From positions 207,532,993 to 207,596,992 of the forward strand of contig OU015492.1 in assembly GCA_907164885.2 (NCBI GenBank): a stretch of 64,000 nucleotides of DNA. Reading direction: 5' to 3'. Source of the DNA: Dolomedes plantarius. Its lineage: Eukaryota > Arthropoda > Arachnida > Araneae > Dolomedidae. This document shows, one piece after another, positions 33,767-45,916 of this stretch (its first letter is position 1; each line of letters starts with the position of its first letter). Made by a program: the position numbers and the translations under genes. The notes beneath the pieces are model-generated. The model had not been told where the DNA came from and searched no databases. It was given only the letters and a program-made list of their open reading frames with translations.

Positions 33767-34503
33767 ACTAGCTGAATACCCGTGCTTCGCTAGAGTTCAT
33801 TCAAATTAAATACAACGGTCAATGCATGCAATTAATGCAAAAAAATATATATTTATAAAAGAATCGTGACGGATATTTTTATAGATAAAATAATGTAGAA
33901 GAAAATATTCAAATTAAATCCAATGGTCAATATATGCAATTAGTTTGTATGTTTAATATCCTTAAGACATATTAATTTCAATTACATTCTTAATAAACTT
34001 CCATCTCAATAAGTCTAGTGGTTAAATTTCATCTTTTAATGTATTTTAATAGTTTTTTTGTCAATTTATTTCGTTATTATGCACGTGACGCAAAATTAAT
34101 TTAAAGTATCAAAAATAGAAAAGAAATCACGTGGTCAGTATTTAATAAATTAAATTTTAAAAATAAATCTTTAAAAATTCACCAAAAATCAGACAATAGA
34201 GATAAAGATTCCAAAGAAATTTTATTTTAAAGAAATTTTTATAATCCTTCTTGTGATATAAATTTTATAACCCTCAGATTATTATTATAAATGCAAACTT
34301 TAAAAAGTCACAAAAACAGATGAAAAATTTAATTTAAAAAAATCAAAGAAAATTTTTTTTTAAATCTTTCTTAGTGCACCCCTACACTATAAGAAGGATC
34401 TCCAAGCAAAATTGCAGCCCTTTAGGTCCAGCGGTTTGGTTTGTCCGTTATATGTCAGTCAGTCAGTCAGTCAGTCAGTCTCGGAACTGTTTTATATATA
34501 TAG
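33767..34503 (-). mobile_element. Non-autonomous Helitron (about 737 bp)
   Basis: The minus-strand 3' end reads CTAGCGAAGCACGGGTATTC and AGCTAG. The 5' end reads CTATATATATAAAACAGTTC, with the first T of TC lost. The inner stretch GGACCTAAAGGGCTGCAATT and repeated CTGA units link it to the copy at 49,542-50,245. CAGT units form a short tandem repeat at 34,456-34,480. Confidence 0.75.
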
Positions 34504-35134
34504 TTTGGTAAATTCACATTCATTGCATTATTTTTTCTCTATGATCTTTACAATTCTAAACTCAAGACGGTATTTATAAATTGTCTTAAAAATATGTGTT
34601 GCCTGAATTTCGATAAAGGCAACTTACGGTCGAAATCTGTTGGCTGAATTTGTTAAAAAAAGTACTCTCGTTTTATTCCGGCTCAGTATTTCACAGTACA
34701 TTACACACTATTTTCAGAATATTCATTTTACATACGTATGAATGCAAGAATTTCATTTTATAGCTTCTGCAAAATTCATTACGTTTTATCAGATAGCCAG
34801 ATAGTTGAAAAAATATTATACTTCATGGATTTATATCTTGTCTGAGGTTTAGTGCGTTGAACACTATTCCCAGCGGACTATTAATATAAAACTCATGAAG
34901 AAAGGTTTATTTATCATGCACGTTTGCCAGAGTTTTGAAAACTTTTCTTTAACTTTGGTACACGTGTAATGAAGTTCCTCAAACATGCGAGGCTAAACTG
35001 CTTTGGGAAAGAGACTGGATATTTTAAATTCAAACTATTTTGATCCTCCATTTTGTTTCTAAAATTGGAGTTTCTTCAATATACGTTTATTTTGAATATG
35101 AGTTTTGGAGTTTGTTAATTAAGATTATTGAACC

Positions 35135-35222
35135 AATACACACACACACACACACACAATTAAAAGCAAGGTATAATGAAGTATCCAAATACAAGGTGTA
35201 TGAAGTATCCAAATACATACAT

Positions 35223-35314
<92 letters not shown>
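35135..35314. repeat. (CA)n, 22-bp duplication and (TA)n
   Basis: A CA run at about 35,139-35,158 is followed by two copies of GTATGAAGTATCCAAATACA-type sequence (35,170-35,215) and a TA tract from about 35,228. Confidence 0.85.
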
Positions 35315-35323
35315 GTGTGTGTG

Positions 35324-35367
35324 TTTATTTTATAGTAAAGTAAAATTTTTCTTTACTATAAAATAAA
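35324..35367. repeat. Hairpin with 17-bp stem
   Basis: TTTATTTTATAGTAAAG is followed after 10 bases by its inverse CTTTACTATAAAATAAA. Confidence 0.9.
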
Positions 35368-36234
35368 TTTTTTTAAGTCATTAAAAAGAATTAGTATACA
35401 TATTTTTGAAATTAAATTTTTTGAAGATACAAGAGTTGGGAGATCCTTTAATTCTTAATCCTTTTGTACGAAACATAAGGAATAACAACATTTAAAAAAT
35501 TTGGACATTGAGACTTGTAACATGTTTCATCAAACAACGTGTACACTATAAACTTACTTCTCACCGGGATGTGCCTATACTTTGCTATACTTTGCAAACC
35601 TGTTACACTTTGCAAACTACAACACTATGACAAAGTACACCGTTTAAGATAATCCTATTTATTTCAAAACCATCATAGGGAACTATTTTTTTAAAGTTAC
35701 GTTCAGAGCAATTGACGCCCTTGAAAGGGAGTATTCGTAATGCATAATAGGCGACCAAGGTACATGAGTACAAAGTAACGAAGTATATTCTCTTCGACGG
35801 GTGCTGTTATTTATATCTTAATAGCTTTAATTTCACTTAAAGCTTTAATTTTGTATCTGATGCTCCGACTCATAACTTCTTCGGATTCTAATTTTTTTTT
35901 TCCCTCTAGGAACACAGGAGGTGGTGTGAGGTATTTATCCTCAGTAAAAGATGCGGCCGGAAAAAGTGATGTTAACAAGAACGTATTGATTAGCTACTAA
36001 ATAAAGTATATATTTATTGGCATTTATTTAGCTGCTTCTGTAATCTGAGATATATGACGCGAAGAGATTTTCCAGCGCAATTATAACATGAACTTCTCCC
36101 TTCGTAAGACTGCCATGTCATAAAAATATAAATTTCTGTTTCAATTTTGATTCTCTTTTGTGCAATAGTTAAAAGTAACAGTGTATACTCTCTTGAAAAG
36201 AGATTGTAAGGGGTCTCTTCATAAAAGGAAATAT
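35368..36234. other. Unassigned AT-rich sequence
   Basis: No gene was found. TTTGCTATACTTTGCAAACC-type motifs repeat locally near 35,580-35,620. Confidence 0.5.
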
Positions 36235-36395
36235 ACTTAGATGCTGGGAGGGTCTTGTGGTTAGGTCAAGTGATTCGAAGTCCAAACAACGTATGTTTGT
36301 TTCCTACTTCAGACAGGTGGCCTATTTCTACACCACTCGGGCGTAGGAAAAACATTAGAAGTCCGTTAGGAAATAAATAATAAAAAAATATCAAG
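36235..36395 (+). repeat. tRNA-like SINE
   Basis: A degenerate A-box (TTGTGGTTAGGTCAAG) and B-box (TGTTTGTTTCCTACTTC) lie at tRNA spacing. A body with CACTCGGGCGTAGG and an A-rich AAATAAATAATAAAA tail follow. Confidence 0.45.
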
Positions 36396-36739
36396 AAGGA
36401 ACATTTTATCTTTATGAAAAACATAAATGTACGGGGTTAACACTCGGTGGAGGAAAAACAATAAAAACATTGTGTGCTAACAGTAACGCTCAGTTTCTTA
36501 ATATCTTCAACAATAGACAAAGCCGAAGACTAGTTTCATATAAATAGTAGTTACTCACCTAGAAATCTAGCATTAAGATTGATGAACTGCATTATAATTC
36601 AGAAATATCACTGTTTCGAAACTAGTTATAACAATTATGTTTTATGTTGGACGTTAAGAAGCTGTTATGAATTTTTCCGCAAGTTTCATGTAGATAAATT
36701 TATGTTGTGGCCTTAAAGAAAGTGGGGGAAGGCATGGCA

Positions 36740-36860
36740 CGGTTATCAGAAAAGGAAGTGGCCAAGCGGTTTGGACACCATAGATTCTGGGTTTGATTTC
36801 TACACTTCATTTGGGGTAGTTCCAAAGCCTTAAAATTATTCCACACTCTAAAGGAAATTC
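36740..36860 (+). repeat. tRNA-like SINE head
   Basis: GTGGCCAAGCGGTTTGGA is a strong A-box and GGGTTTGATTTCTAC a worn B-box, in the right order. The region between them is too short for an intact tRNA. Confidence 0.5.
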
Positions 36861-36949
36861 GGAGCACCTCAGTGGTAAACCAGAGTGCTTTACCAAGGAT
36901 TTTAAGAGTCTTATGTAAATTTAATCTGCTTAAACATTCAGCTGTGATG

Positions 36950-37268
36950 GTGCAATGAGTGTTGTGATTTGCGGAGTACAAATCTGTTAAAACAGTTCAG
37001 CGAAATTACCGTCGTGCTTATCGCAAAACACTCCCGCTTCAGCTTTCTCCTGAACGGTCGCCATTGCCCTGACGGAAAGCCGAACGAAGAACTCTTCCAC
37101 CTCGCATCGCTTCTGCGCAACGTTCAACGTCACGGTTGCGTACCAGCAACATTTAGAAATATTGGACTCTTGTCAAGTTGTTTGAAAAGAATATTATTGC
37201 GCTTGCTCAATTTATTTTAGAATTATGAGCTTTCGAAATGTGTCCAAACTTTTTCGATGGCCCTGTAT
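36950..37268 (+). pseudogene. Mariner/Tc1-type helix-turn-helix fragment and terminus
   Basis: One frame reads FAEYKSVKTVQRNYRRAYRK, the N-terminal DNA-binding segment of a common arthropod transposase family. The TTTTTCGATGGCCCTGTATA end resembles the outer end of a mariner-type element followed by TA. The catalytic domain and the other terminus are absent. Confidence 0.5.
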
Positions 37269-37482
37269 ATTGCTCGGTTGAATAGCTTCCACATACTACT
37301 CCATATTCGAAGAAACTTTGACTTTCACCGAAAAATGTTTTTTCTCGCAGATAATAATTTTAAAGGAACACGAAGCGAGATATACATAGAAAATTTTTCG
37401 TTAATTGCAGATGCAAAAAAAAATTTGCTGAATTATTTATTTTTTTCAACGTATACGGTATAAACTTGTGTTATAAAAACTT

Positions 37483-37735
37483 TTCAGCTGTTTCCTGCTA
37501 CTGTTGCCTTAAACAAAAAAAAGCTCTAAACCTAGAGTACATTCTACCGGAACAAAAACAAGAAACATTAAATATTCACAATGAAAAGCTGATAAAGTTG
37601 AATCTGGTAGCCATAAAGCAGCCATCTTCTACCCGAAAACCTGCAAGCGAGGGAGATTACAAGGGTTTCTTTTCTTTTACTAAAAGCGATGAAAGGGTTC
37701 CCAGTTTTAACGATGAACAGTTTTCTAATATCTGA
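37483..37735 (+). CDS. Candidate terminal exon, unknown protein (weak)
   Basis: An open frame follows an acceptor-like AAAACTTTTCAG and runs AVSCYCCLKQKKALNLEYIL to DERVPSFNDEQFSNI and a stop. The composition is protein-like (mixed polar residues), unlike other frames in this AT-rich DNA. I recognise no family and see no neighbouring exon or poly(A) signal that proves it. Chance remains likely. Confidence 0.2.
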
Positions 37736-38234
37736 GAAAAACTATAAGAGTCAAAATACTAGGCTGTTATGATTTCAAGCGCAAATTTAATATTAATAGT
37801 TGAAGTTTTCTGAAATTCTATTAAGCACCAAGATTATGAAATATGATATTGAGATTATAGAAAATGAAAAATAGAAGAATGCATGTTTGTACTTATTTTA
37901 TCGTAATATTGAAATTGACACTTGGATTGGAAAAAAAAATTAAAACTGGTTGATACAGGTAGATCTGCAAATAGTTCGCTATAATGAAATCTTCATTTTC
38001 AGTTTTGTAAGTTTAAAAAGATGTTTCTTTCTTCCAGACGTCTACTGCGGAGGGGGTGAAATCTACATTAAACTGGTATTAACAACCGTTTTTAAATGCA
38101 TGTACCAACAAGTTCTGTTCTATACCACACTTTATTTCGTGCAATTAAGGAAGATTTAAACAAAACTGTTTGCATTTTCGGACAATATAAAATTGCCTTA
38201 CTACAACTCACTATAAAACTCTTTCAGTCTAGTC
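37736..38234. other. Unassigned sequence
   Basis: Nothing recognisable is seen between the candidate exon and the 357-bp tandem repeat. Confidence 0.45.
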
Positions 38235-39700
38235 CTAGCCTGGAGACTTAATACATAACTCTAAATTTCTTTATAAATAGAAATTTAAAGTTTAAAATAT
38301 ACAAGATAAATAAAATATTATTCTATTCAACAAACCAATGTCACGTAAGGTTTTTTACATTTGAGTTATATTCCAGGGTTTTGATAATCTACATATTGAG
38401 AGCACTAATTCCCCTCTGTAATTGCATTTTTTACAAAAGATTTTCATCCATATAAAAGTTGTGAAGAGTCATAAGCTATATTAGAGTTGTTAATAGGTAA
38501 CATGAAGCTAATATAAAGAGAAACTAACTAATTAGGAACTGCCTAACTGCCACTCACCACTTGTAAACATACAACTCATCGGTCTTACTCCTATGCCTGG
38601 AGACTTTTAATATAATTCTTCATTTTTTCTAAACAGAAATTTATAGAGAATTTATGCTCACTTCTACCCAAACTTGGGTGTATATAATTTGAAGTGGCAC
38701 TCTATTTGAATTTGAAACAAACACAGTTTATACATGAAACAATGTTTATTGAATTTGTTGCACATATAATTGGCTTTTACAGCAATAAGCATACGTACTA
38801 CTTGTACGGAATATATATAATATCATTCAATAGAAATACACATTTCGAATACTCACAAACAGTAAGTCAAACCAGCAGTACTGCCACGTAAACTTCGGGC
38901 CCCTAAGCACTAGCGCAGGATAACACCTTTTCAACCTTAACCACCCCTTTTTATTAATGACGCTGCATGGTATTTATACTAAGCGCGTATGCCGAAATTA
39001 GCATATCCCAAGCAGCTTCTTTAATTCATTCACTCAAAAGTTCGATTCTTGTGAATCGAATCTTGTGTATACCTTACAAATTTAAAGGTAAAAATTTATA
39101 AGCTAAACAAAATTACTCTATTCAACTAACCAATGTCTCGTGAGGTTTGTTACATTTGAGTTATATCCCAGTGTTTTGCTAATCTACATATTGAGTGCAC
39201 GTATTCCCCTCTGTAATTGCATTTTTGCCAAAAGATTTTTATCCCTATAAAAGTTGTGAAGAGATATAAGCTATATTAGAGTTGTTAAGAGGTAACATGA
39301 AGCTAATATAAAGAGAAACTAACTAATTAGGAACTGTCTAACTGCCACTCACCGCTTGTAAACATACAGCTCATCGTTCTTACTCCTCCTGGAGACTTTA
39401 AACATAATTCTATTTTTTTCTATATAGAAATTTAAAGGTAAAAATTTATAAGCTAAACAAAATTACTCTATTCAACAAGTCAATGTCTCGCAAGGTTTCT
39501 TAAATTTGAGTTATATTCCAGTGTTTTGCTAATGTACATATTGAGTGCACACATTCCCCTCTGTAATTGCATTTTTGACAAAAGATTTTCATCTCTGTAA
39601 AAGTTGTGTAGAGTTGATAGGAATTAACATGAAAGATAATATAAAGAGAAACTAACGACTCTGGAAATAAAAATAGTACAAATTCTAACAAATTTGTTTA
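38235..39700. repeat. Tandem repeat of about 357 bp, split by an LTR-like insertion
   Basis: Three units share CCTGGAGACTT, TTCAACNANNCAATGTC, CTACATATTGAGNGCAC, CCCCTCTGTAATTGCATTTTT, AACATGAAGCTAATATAAAG and CTGCCACTCACC. Unit 1 runs about 38,240-38,640, unit 2 about 39,085-39,430, and unit 3 about 39,430-39,660 (incomplete). The LTR-like element at 38,644 lies exactly between units 1 and 2. Confidence 0.88.
38644..39078 (-). mobile_element. LTR-like element (435 bp), probable solo LTR
   Basis: It is flanked by the 6-bp direct repeat AATTTA (38,638-38,643; 39,079-39,084). On the minus strand it starts TGTAAGGTATACAC, has a TATA-like TATAAATACC near 38,975 and AATAAA near 38,745, and ends in TAGAGA read on the plus strand. 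The TG start, internal promoter and poly(A) signal, length and 6-bp duplication fit a solo LTR. The 3' end is not the canonical CA. It provides the unoccupied version of the Tc1 site used in the second copy. Confidence 0.6.
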
Positions 39701-40922
39701 AAGCAAAAATCACGAAATATTAAAAACATACATGTTTATACTATAAGAGATAAATAGTGGCAAATGTGTTATATATTTTTTATGAATTTCATATTTTGTT
39801 AGTTATTTTTGGTCCTGAATGACATGAAACCTAAAGCTATTTATATAAGTCGCATATCTGCTATTTGTTAATATAAAGCTTTCTGTTATGAAAATCATTT
39901 TTCGAAATAAAATAAAATTTAATCTTTCATACAGGAAAATATAGATTTAAATAGTATTTTTACTTTCTTTTGAAGCCTTCAGAATCCTTCGGCTTGGGTT
40001 ACCTTTAAATGCATTTGAAATTTATGGCGAATAAATTGAATACCGTCTAATATATCAAAAACATATTATGTAACAGAGATTTAAGCCATATGACTGGAAT
40101 GTAAAATATCACTGTGATCATAGTTAGGTGTTAAAATGCCTCTAATGATTTTTCTTCTCACTCGTATGACGACTGATAATGTATGAAAACTAATAAACAA
40201 ATTTAAATTAGTAAATATAGTTTTTGCAAATCTTAAAGTTTGAAATTAATGCTTTAAAATACTGGAATAATCAGACGACAATATTGAGTTGAAATAAAAA
40301 AATCATGTTCTATAAAGACATTGTAAGAAAATTTCTCATTCTTGAATTATGAGGGATAGTTCATTTATCAGTGTCCTGTAATCATAAATCATTGGACGCT
40401 CATTATGTTCTCTTCCGATTTTCGAGTAAGAGCTACATCATGCTTGTTGGACTCGCCTACGAGACCAGATGTCATTAGGCATATGACTGTTAACAGTTTC
40501 AATGTACCAATTAGATGTGATAGTATTAACACTGGCAGTTTAAATGGAAAGGCATATTCGAATCAATGAGTATGTGTTATCATAGTGTAATATAAATGTT
40601 GAGAGGCATACCCTCTAATTACAGTTGCTTGTTCATTGAATTTCAGATGCTGTATCAGAGAGATTAACTTCTGTAAGTACATAATAGGAGATAATATAAA
40701 TGGATGACATAAATAGAAATGGTATAGTTAAAATACGATAGTAAAATACTCAGTTTCAGAATTTTTTCACTTTCATACTAACTTGTTAAGAAAAACGTAA
40801 TTGCAATATTTATGTAATTTACAGTTTATTATTTTATATTTCAAATATGGGATTGTGTTTATATATTTTATATCAATGACAAAAATACTACTTTACCTGC
40901 ATAATGTTAATTTACTCTACAG
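39701..40922. other. Unassigned AT-rich sequence
   Basis: No gene or border was seen. Confidence 0.5.
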
Positions 40923-41014
40923 ACTGTATAGAGATTTCAGCACTTCTACCCAGACTTGGGTGTATATAATTTGAAGTGGCACTCTAAATGAATTGGATAC
41001 AAACACAGTTTATA

Positions 41015-42428
41015 CACTGCTGGCCACTGTAAATGCAACACCCTGAAGGAAACATGCAAATAACATGAAATTTACAACATGCATTAGAGGCGGTGAGATA
41101 TGCAAATGATTAGAATTTCAGCGCAGACGCACATCACGCGCGCCTGTGGCGCCACTTCAAAGCGCTATTTAAGGCTTGGAGATTTCGACGATTTCAAGTT
41201 CGGCAATTGTGTTTTTCTTGTGGTTTTTTAAAAAAAAAAAACGATCAATTATGCCTCGTCGAAAACAGCGATCATCTTTCGATCAAGTATCCGAGTTCGA
41301 CAGAGGAAGGTTAGTGGCCTACCGAGATTGTGAATGATCTTTCAGGGAAATCGGTAGTCGTGTTGGACGAAACCAAACAACTGTAATGCGGATATGTGGT
41401 CGTTGGATGCAGGAGGGTATGACGGACCGTCGTGTTCGATCGCATCCACCTCAGTGCACCACTTCACGTGATGACAGGCAAATTGTGCGCATGGCAGTGT
41501 CGGATCGCTCAGTCACATCACGAACCATAGCACAGCACATGCAGTCTGTAATGCATCATCCAGTGTCTGCGCGTACCATTCGACGCCGTTTACAGCAGAG
41601 TGGTCTGTCCGCAAGACGTCCATTGCTTTGTCTACCATTGACGTAGAACCACAGACGTCTCCGCCGCCAATGGTGCGATGACAGAAGGATGTGGACGGCA
41701 GAATGGAATGAAATTGCCTTTACTGACGAGTCACGCTTCTGTCTGCAACACTACGATGGTCGCATTCGAGTCTGGAGACACCGTGAAGAGAGGATGCTGA
41801 ACAGCTGCGTTATGCACCGCCACACTGGTCCTGCACCAGGTATTATGGTTTGGGGCGGTATTGGATGTCACTCTCGCACACCTCTAGTACGCATTGCCGG
41901 TACTTTAAACAGCCAGCGCTACATCTCCGAGGTGTTGGAGCCAGTTGTCCTTCCTTACCTTCAGGGCTTGCCCACAGCCATATTTCAACAGGATAATGCG
42001 CGACCACACGTGGCACGCATTGTCCAACGGTTCTTCGTCAATCGCCAGATTGAATTGCTTCCCTGGCCGCCTCGCTCTCCGGATCTTTCGCCGATAGAAA
42101 ACATGTGGTCCATGGTTGCTCTACGATTGAAACAGATTCCATCCCCAGCTGCCACAGCAGATCAACTTTGGCAACGTGTGGAAGCTGCTTGGTCTGCTGT
42201 ACCCCAAGAACTCATCCAAAGTCTCTTTGAATCAATGCCGAGGCGTGTGGCAGCGGTGATCTCCAACAATGGCGGCTACTCTGGCTACTGATTTTGGCAG
42301 GAACCACACTTCACAGAAGTCTATAAATTTAATCATTTGATACTTGGTCAACATGTTATCTACAAAATATATATTTGTTGTGATATCTCTTGTCTTTCTT
42401 GGTGTTGCAATTTGGGTGGCCAGCAGTG
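41015..42428 (+). mobile_element. Tc1-like element, copy B (1,414 bp), best preserved
   Basis: The termini CACTGCTGGCCACTGTAAAT and GTGGCCAGCAGTG are flanked by TA (41,013-41,014; 42,429-42,430). The LTR-like relative at 38,730 reads through the site with a single TA, which proves precise insertion. It is very similar to copy A, so the two moved fairly recently from close relatives. Confidence 0.95.
41251..42291 (+). pseudogene. Tc1-like transposase with two nonsense codons (copy B)
   Basis: One continuous frame of 347 codons runs from MPRRKQRSSFDQVSEFDRG to ISNNGGYSGY. It is broken only by TGA at codon 29 (41,335) and TAG at 41,644. Copy A has TTA and CAG at these places. The paired-like DNA-binding region fills about residues 1-110. 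The catalytic triad is intact: Asp in FTDESRFCL, Asp in FQQDNARPHVA, and Glu in SPDLSPIENMW, with the D34E spacing of Tc1. A start after the second stop would lack the DNA-binding domain. Confidence 0.93.
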
Positions 42429-42823
42429 TACATGAAACAAAGTTTATTTAATTCGTTGCGCATGTAATTTGTGTAACAGGCATCTTGCTTTACAACAATA
42501 AGCATACGTACTACTTGTACGGATATATAAATACAGCTTTCAAGAACAATATATTTTTTAATACTCACGAACAGTAAGTCAACCAGCAGTTCTGCCACGT
42601 AAACCTTGGGCCCCCTAAGCACTTGCGCAGGTTAACACCTCGAGCTGCTTACCTCGTAGCTCCCTTAACTCGCTTATCTATCAACCTTCTCTTTAATCAA
42701 GCTGCATGGTATTTATACCAATTGAGTATGCCGAAATTAGCATATCTAAAGCAGCTTCTTTAATTTATTCACTCAAAACTTCGATTCCTGTGAATCGAAT
42801 CTTATGTATACCTTACAACTGTA

Positions 42824-43339
42824 CAGATGGGATTAAAATTTACTGTTGAAAGTGCATGTATAAAGGGAATAACATTTAAGAAAATATTTTTCAAACACGT
42901 CATAAATTTTATAAATATCATGAAAAATCAGATAGAAAGTTATCAAGAGTCATTAATATAACAATGCTTCAATGATTATTTTTTTATAATACAGTAGTTA
43001 GTGCTGAATATTTACTTAAATATTCAAAGTAACTGCTATGCATCTACATGAATATTCAATCTCTTTCACTCAATTAGCGAAAGAGGTTTAAATTTGTACT
43101 TTCCAACACAGTAACACAATATCCATAAAGATCTCCATGTAAGTAATTTTAGCTACTAGAAACTCTTTACACTCAGATTAATATATCCTAGTCAGGTCTT
43201 AATTAGCATGATTCAACCGTTTCCAGAGATTATTCGAGACTTTTCTTATTCTAACAGAATAATTAGTATGATAGTGGTCGTTTATTGTGTTACAGGACGT
43301 TGGGCTTATTCTACAGCTTTCCAAAGTTCAGATTGCTTA
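42824..43339. other. Unassigned AT-rich sequence
   Basis: I see nothing recognisable here. Confidence 0.5.
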
Positions 43340-43470
43340 ATTTCATATCCACCGGATGATGGCCAAATGGCTATGGTCCTTGCATTGGGCACTAGTGTGT
43401 TGGTTCAAGTACCTCTGTCGGTAGGGGTGTATGCAACCGTTTAGAGTTGGTTTTAAACAAAAAGTCCTTG
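43340..43470 (+). repeat. tRNA-derived SINE, second copy of the 24,246 family
   Basis: GATGATGGCCAAATGGCTAT (A-box region) and TTGGTTCAAGTACC (B-box) are followed by TCGGTAGGGGTGTATGCAAC, which matches the body of the SINE at 24,246-24,437. Confidence 0.6.
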
Positions 43471-43689
43471 TCTAGTGAGTAATCGCTTAGCAAAATTATG
43501 ATTCTAGTGTTTCGACCAACTACCATAATGTACTGTGGCCTCGTGGATACGCAATCTTTTTAACACCTGGAGATTTTATGAAATTGAACGTCTATTGTGG
43601 GTGAGCGGTACTTTGGCATTTAGCCAATGGATACAAAGGATTTTCTTTGGAGATCGGCAGTGGATTGTGATATAAATTTTTTCGACTTT

Positions 43690-44420
43690 TAGCAGGGTGT
43701 TTTCATTAAGCAAGTAACGGCATCCCTTTCAAGAGGTGTGTCTTGAATGTCGGCAACAGACAATTGGTTAATAATGGTTTATTTTTCTCAAGCCGTCATG
43801 TCTCATCCGGTCAGACACCAGGGTGCCAGCATCGCGGGAAGTCTACTTCAGAAGCTATCTGGGAGTCTAATGAAACGCCCAGATTGTTATAGAAGGTGGG
43901 TTTTCCGCAACGGATAAATATGACTCGTGGGCCAGCGGCGAAAATCAGAGGGCAGAGTGAGTGACAGAGTGTACAGTGAGCGGACGTGCTTGGACCCGTG
44001 GGGTAACTTTAGCATACTTTACAGAGATTTTCAAGTGATCATCGTTTTGAAAGACGAAGATGATGTAACCATTGACACCCGGGACTTCTATATGGTACTA
44101 TCAGGATGTGGTCGTCACGGCACTGATTTAGGTTCAGTTCATCTCTCCTCTAGTCAGAGAGATCAACTGAACCGGTTCTCTGCAAAGGGAGGAGTCTGAC
44201 TGTTAAGAACGCTAGTGGAGAGAATCGGATGTGGATGGCATCTAGATATGAATCATCTTGTACATATCTTTTTGTCTACTTCATATAAATAAAAGGAGTT
44301 TTATTCGTGAAATCGGCTCTGCCCTCTCTGGGAAACAAGCTCTCCAGTGCTAAATCAGTGCTGTGACGGCCACATCGGGACAGTGCAATATAGATGTCCC
44401 GGGTGTCGATGGTAAAATCA
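43690..44420 (+). repeat. Possible LTR-derived segment
   Basis: A GC-richer block ends with CATATAAATAAAAGGAGTTT (TATA-like and AATAAA together), GGCTCTGCCCTCTCTGGG and TGTGACGGCCACATCGGGAC. This resembles the R/U5 part of arthropod Gypsy LTRs as I remember them. No second copy, PBS or gag/pol lies nearby. The 90-residue frame at 43,927 is unlikely to be a protein. Confidence 0.3.
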
Positions 44421-45368
44421 TCTTAGTCTTTCGAAACGACGATCACTTGAAAATTTCTGTAGAGTATGCTAAAGTTATGCAGAATAAATGGCAATTTCTT
44501 CGAAATAATGTTATTTTTAAAAATCTTAAACACCAACAAAATAGCTACTTATAACCCAAAAAATATAATTTTTTAAATTCAAAACCATTTAGTAAAACCA
44601 TATTACAATAATAAAGCCACAGGTGGTTGTAGCTCTTTCCCGCGAATTCCCACCAACAGCCAACCAGCAGTGTATGAAAACGGTTAAAAATTTTAAAAAA
44701 TTGGAATGTTAGAAATCAATTATAATTAAAATATTTGTGTTCTTTTTACATTAGTTTTCTCGTTGATGAATCATTATTAAAGCCATAATTTAAAGGACAT
44801 GGAAATTATTAAATCTCATGAACTGTCATTGCTCTACTCATAAATTGCATTATTAACGTTTGGTAATTACTGTCAAATTTAATTAGCTAATTGTATATCT
44901 CTTGCATAAAATAGCAATAATATCTTATTTTATGCATGACTTATGAAATTAACGGATTGAGAGGACAGTTCTCTCTCTGGTTAAGAAAATAATTTGCTTA
45001 CTCGTTAGCGCCCAACTATGATCTTTAATTTATTCTGTTAATCCAATAAACTCATTAAATTTACAAAAGGCGTAAATTATTGCATTTTCGAACTAGTGAC
45101 TATCTTTCTAGAGGACCCTGTATCGAAAAAGTAATCACATGAAAAAGCAATTTTTTAGAGAAAATATACATGTTTCTTTAGGCTTTCTCCCGTATTCCAG
45201 TTCTTAGTGTTTGATTTGTAATTAGAAACGTTCGAGTAAATGTTTTCTGCATGCTTTATGCGAAAATAATAAGCCCTCTCTTATTGGCCAGTACATAAAA
45301 ATACAAAATTTATAAATCTTGGCCCTTTTGTTGATAGAATTCTGAATAACTTAATCGTCCATAACTGG
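44421..45368. other. Unassigned AT-rich sequence
   Basis: I see nothing recognisable here. Confidence 0.45.
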
Positions 45369-45439
45369 AAAATTAAAACTATTAATGATATTATTTTAAG
45401 AAATGATATTAAAATAATATCATTAATAGTTTTAATTTT
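45369..45439. repeat. Hairpin with perfect 31-bp stem, 9-nt loop
   Basis: AAAATTAAAACTATTAATGA continuing to TTTTAA (45,369-45,399) is mirrored at 45,409-45,439 after GAAATGATA. Confidence 0.95.
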
Positions 45440-45916
45440 AATTTTTAACTTTTGTTCTCCATTAGTGTAAGTGCGGAAAAGCAAAAGGACTAGAGTTAAC
45501 ATATTAAACTTAAAAGGAACTTTAAGCAGTTGAGCACTGAAGCTTGCATTTGATACGTGTAGATTTTGTAATCAGTCTATTAGTATAAAGAATTTAACAC
45601 AGGAGCGTTTGGATAGCAATATAACTTATTTATAACATATTATTCAACATTATGACATTATAGTATATGTAATAAATGTTTATAATATCTTTTTGTAAAC
45701 AGTTTGACAAGAAATTTCTCTAAAGACCGAATAATTATAAGTAGAAACTGTTCTGAATCTTCTATACTTAATTCAGATTTAAATTTAATTTAACATCCAT
45801 TGCCTGTTCCTAAAAAAAAATTGAAAAAAATTAGTCATCCATGAATGAAACCGAAAATAGTGACTGTTTTCTCCTGTTTGGTGATTTACTTCCTGAGCTC
45901 TTTTATCGCACAATTT

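Larger units (their letters stand above)
40929..42817 (-). mobile_element. Second LTR-like element, carrying Tc1 copy B
   Basis: It is flanked by the 6-bp direct repeat ACTGTA (40,923-40,928; 42,818-42,823) and has the same ends as 38,644-39,078. Without the Tc1 insertion it is about 473 bp. It has an extra ~35-bp stretch near 42,640 relative to the first copy. TATA-like and AATAAA motifs are retained on the minus strand. Confidence 0.62.

Noticed and set aside
44640..44690. CCAGCAGTGTA, resembling a Tc1 right end
   Set aside because: Only about 11 bases match, with no further Tc1 sequence or opposite end. Likely chance or an unresolvable scrap.
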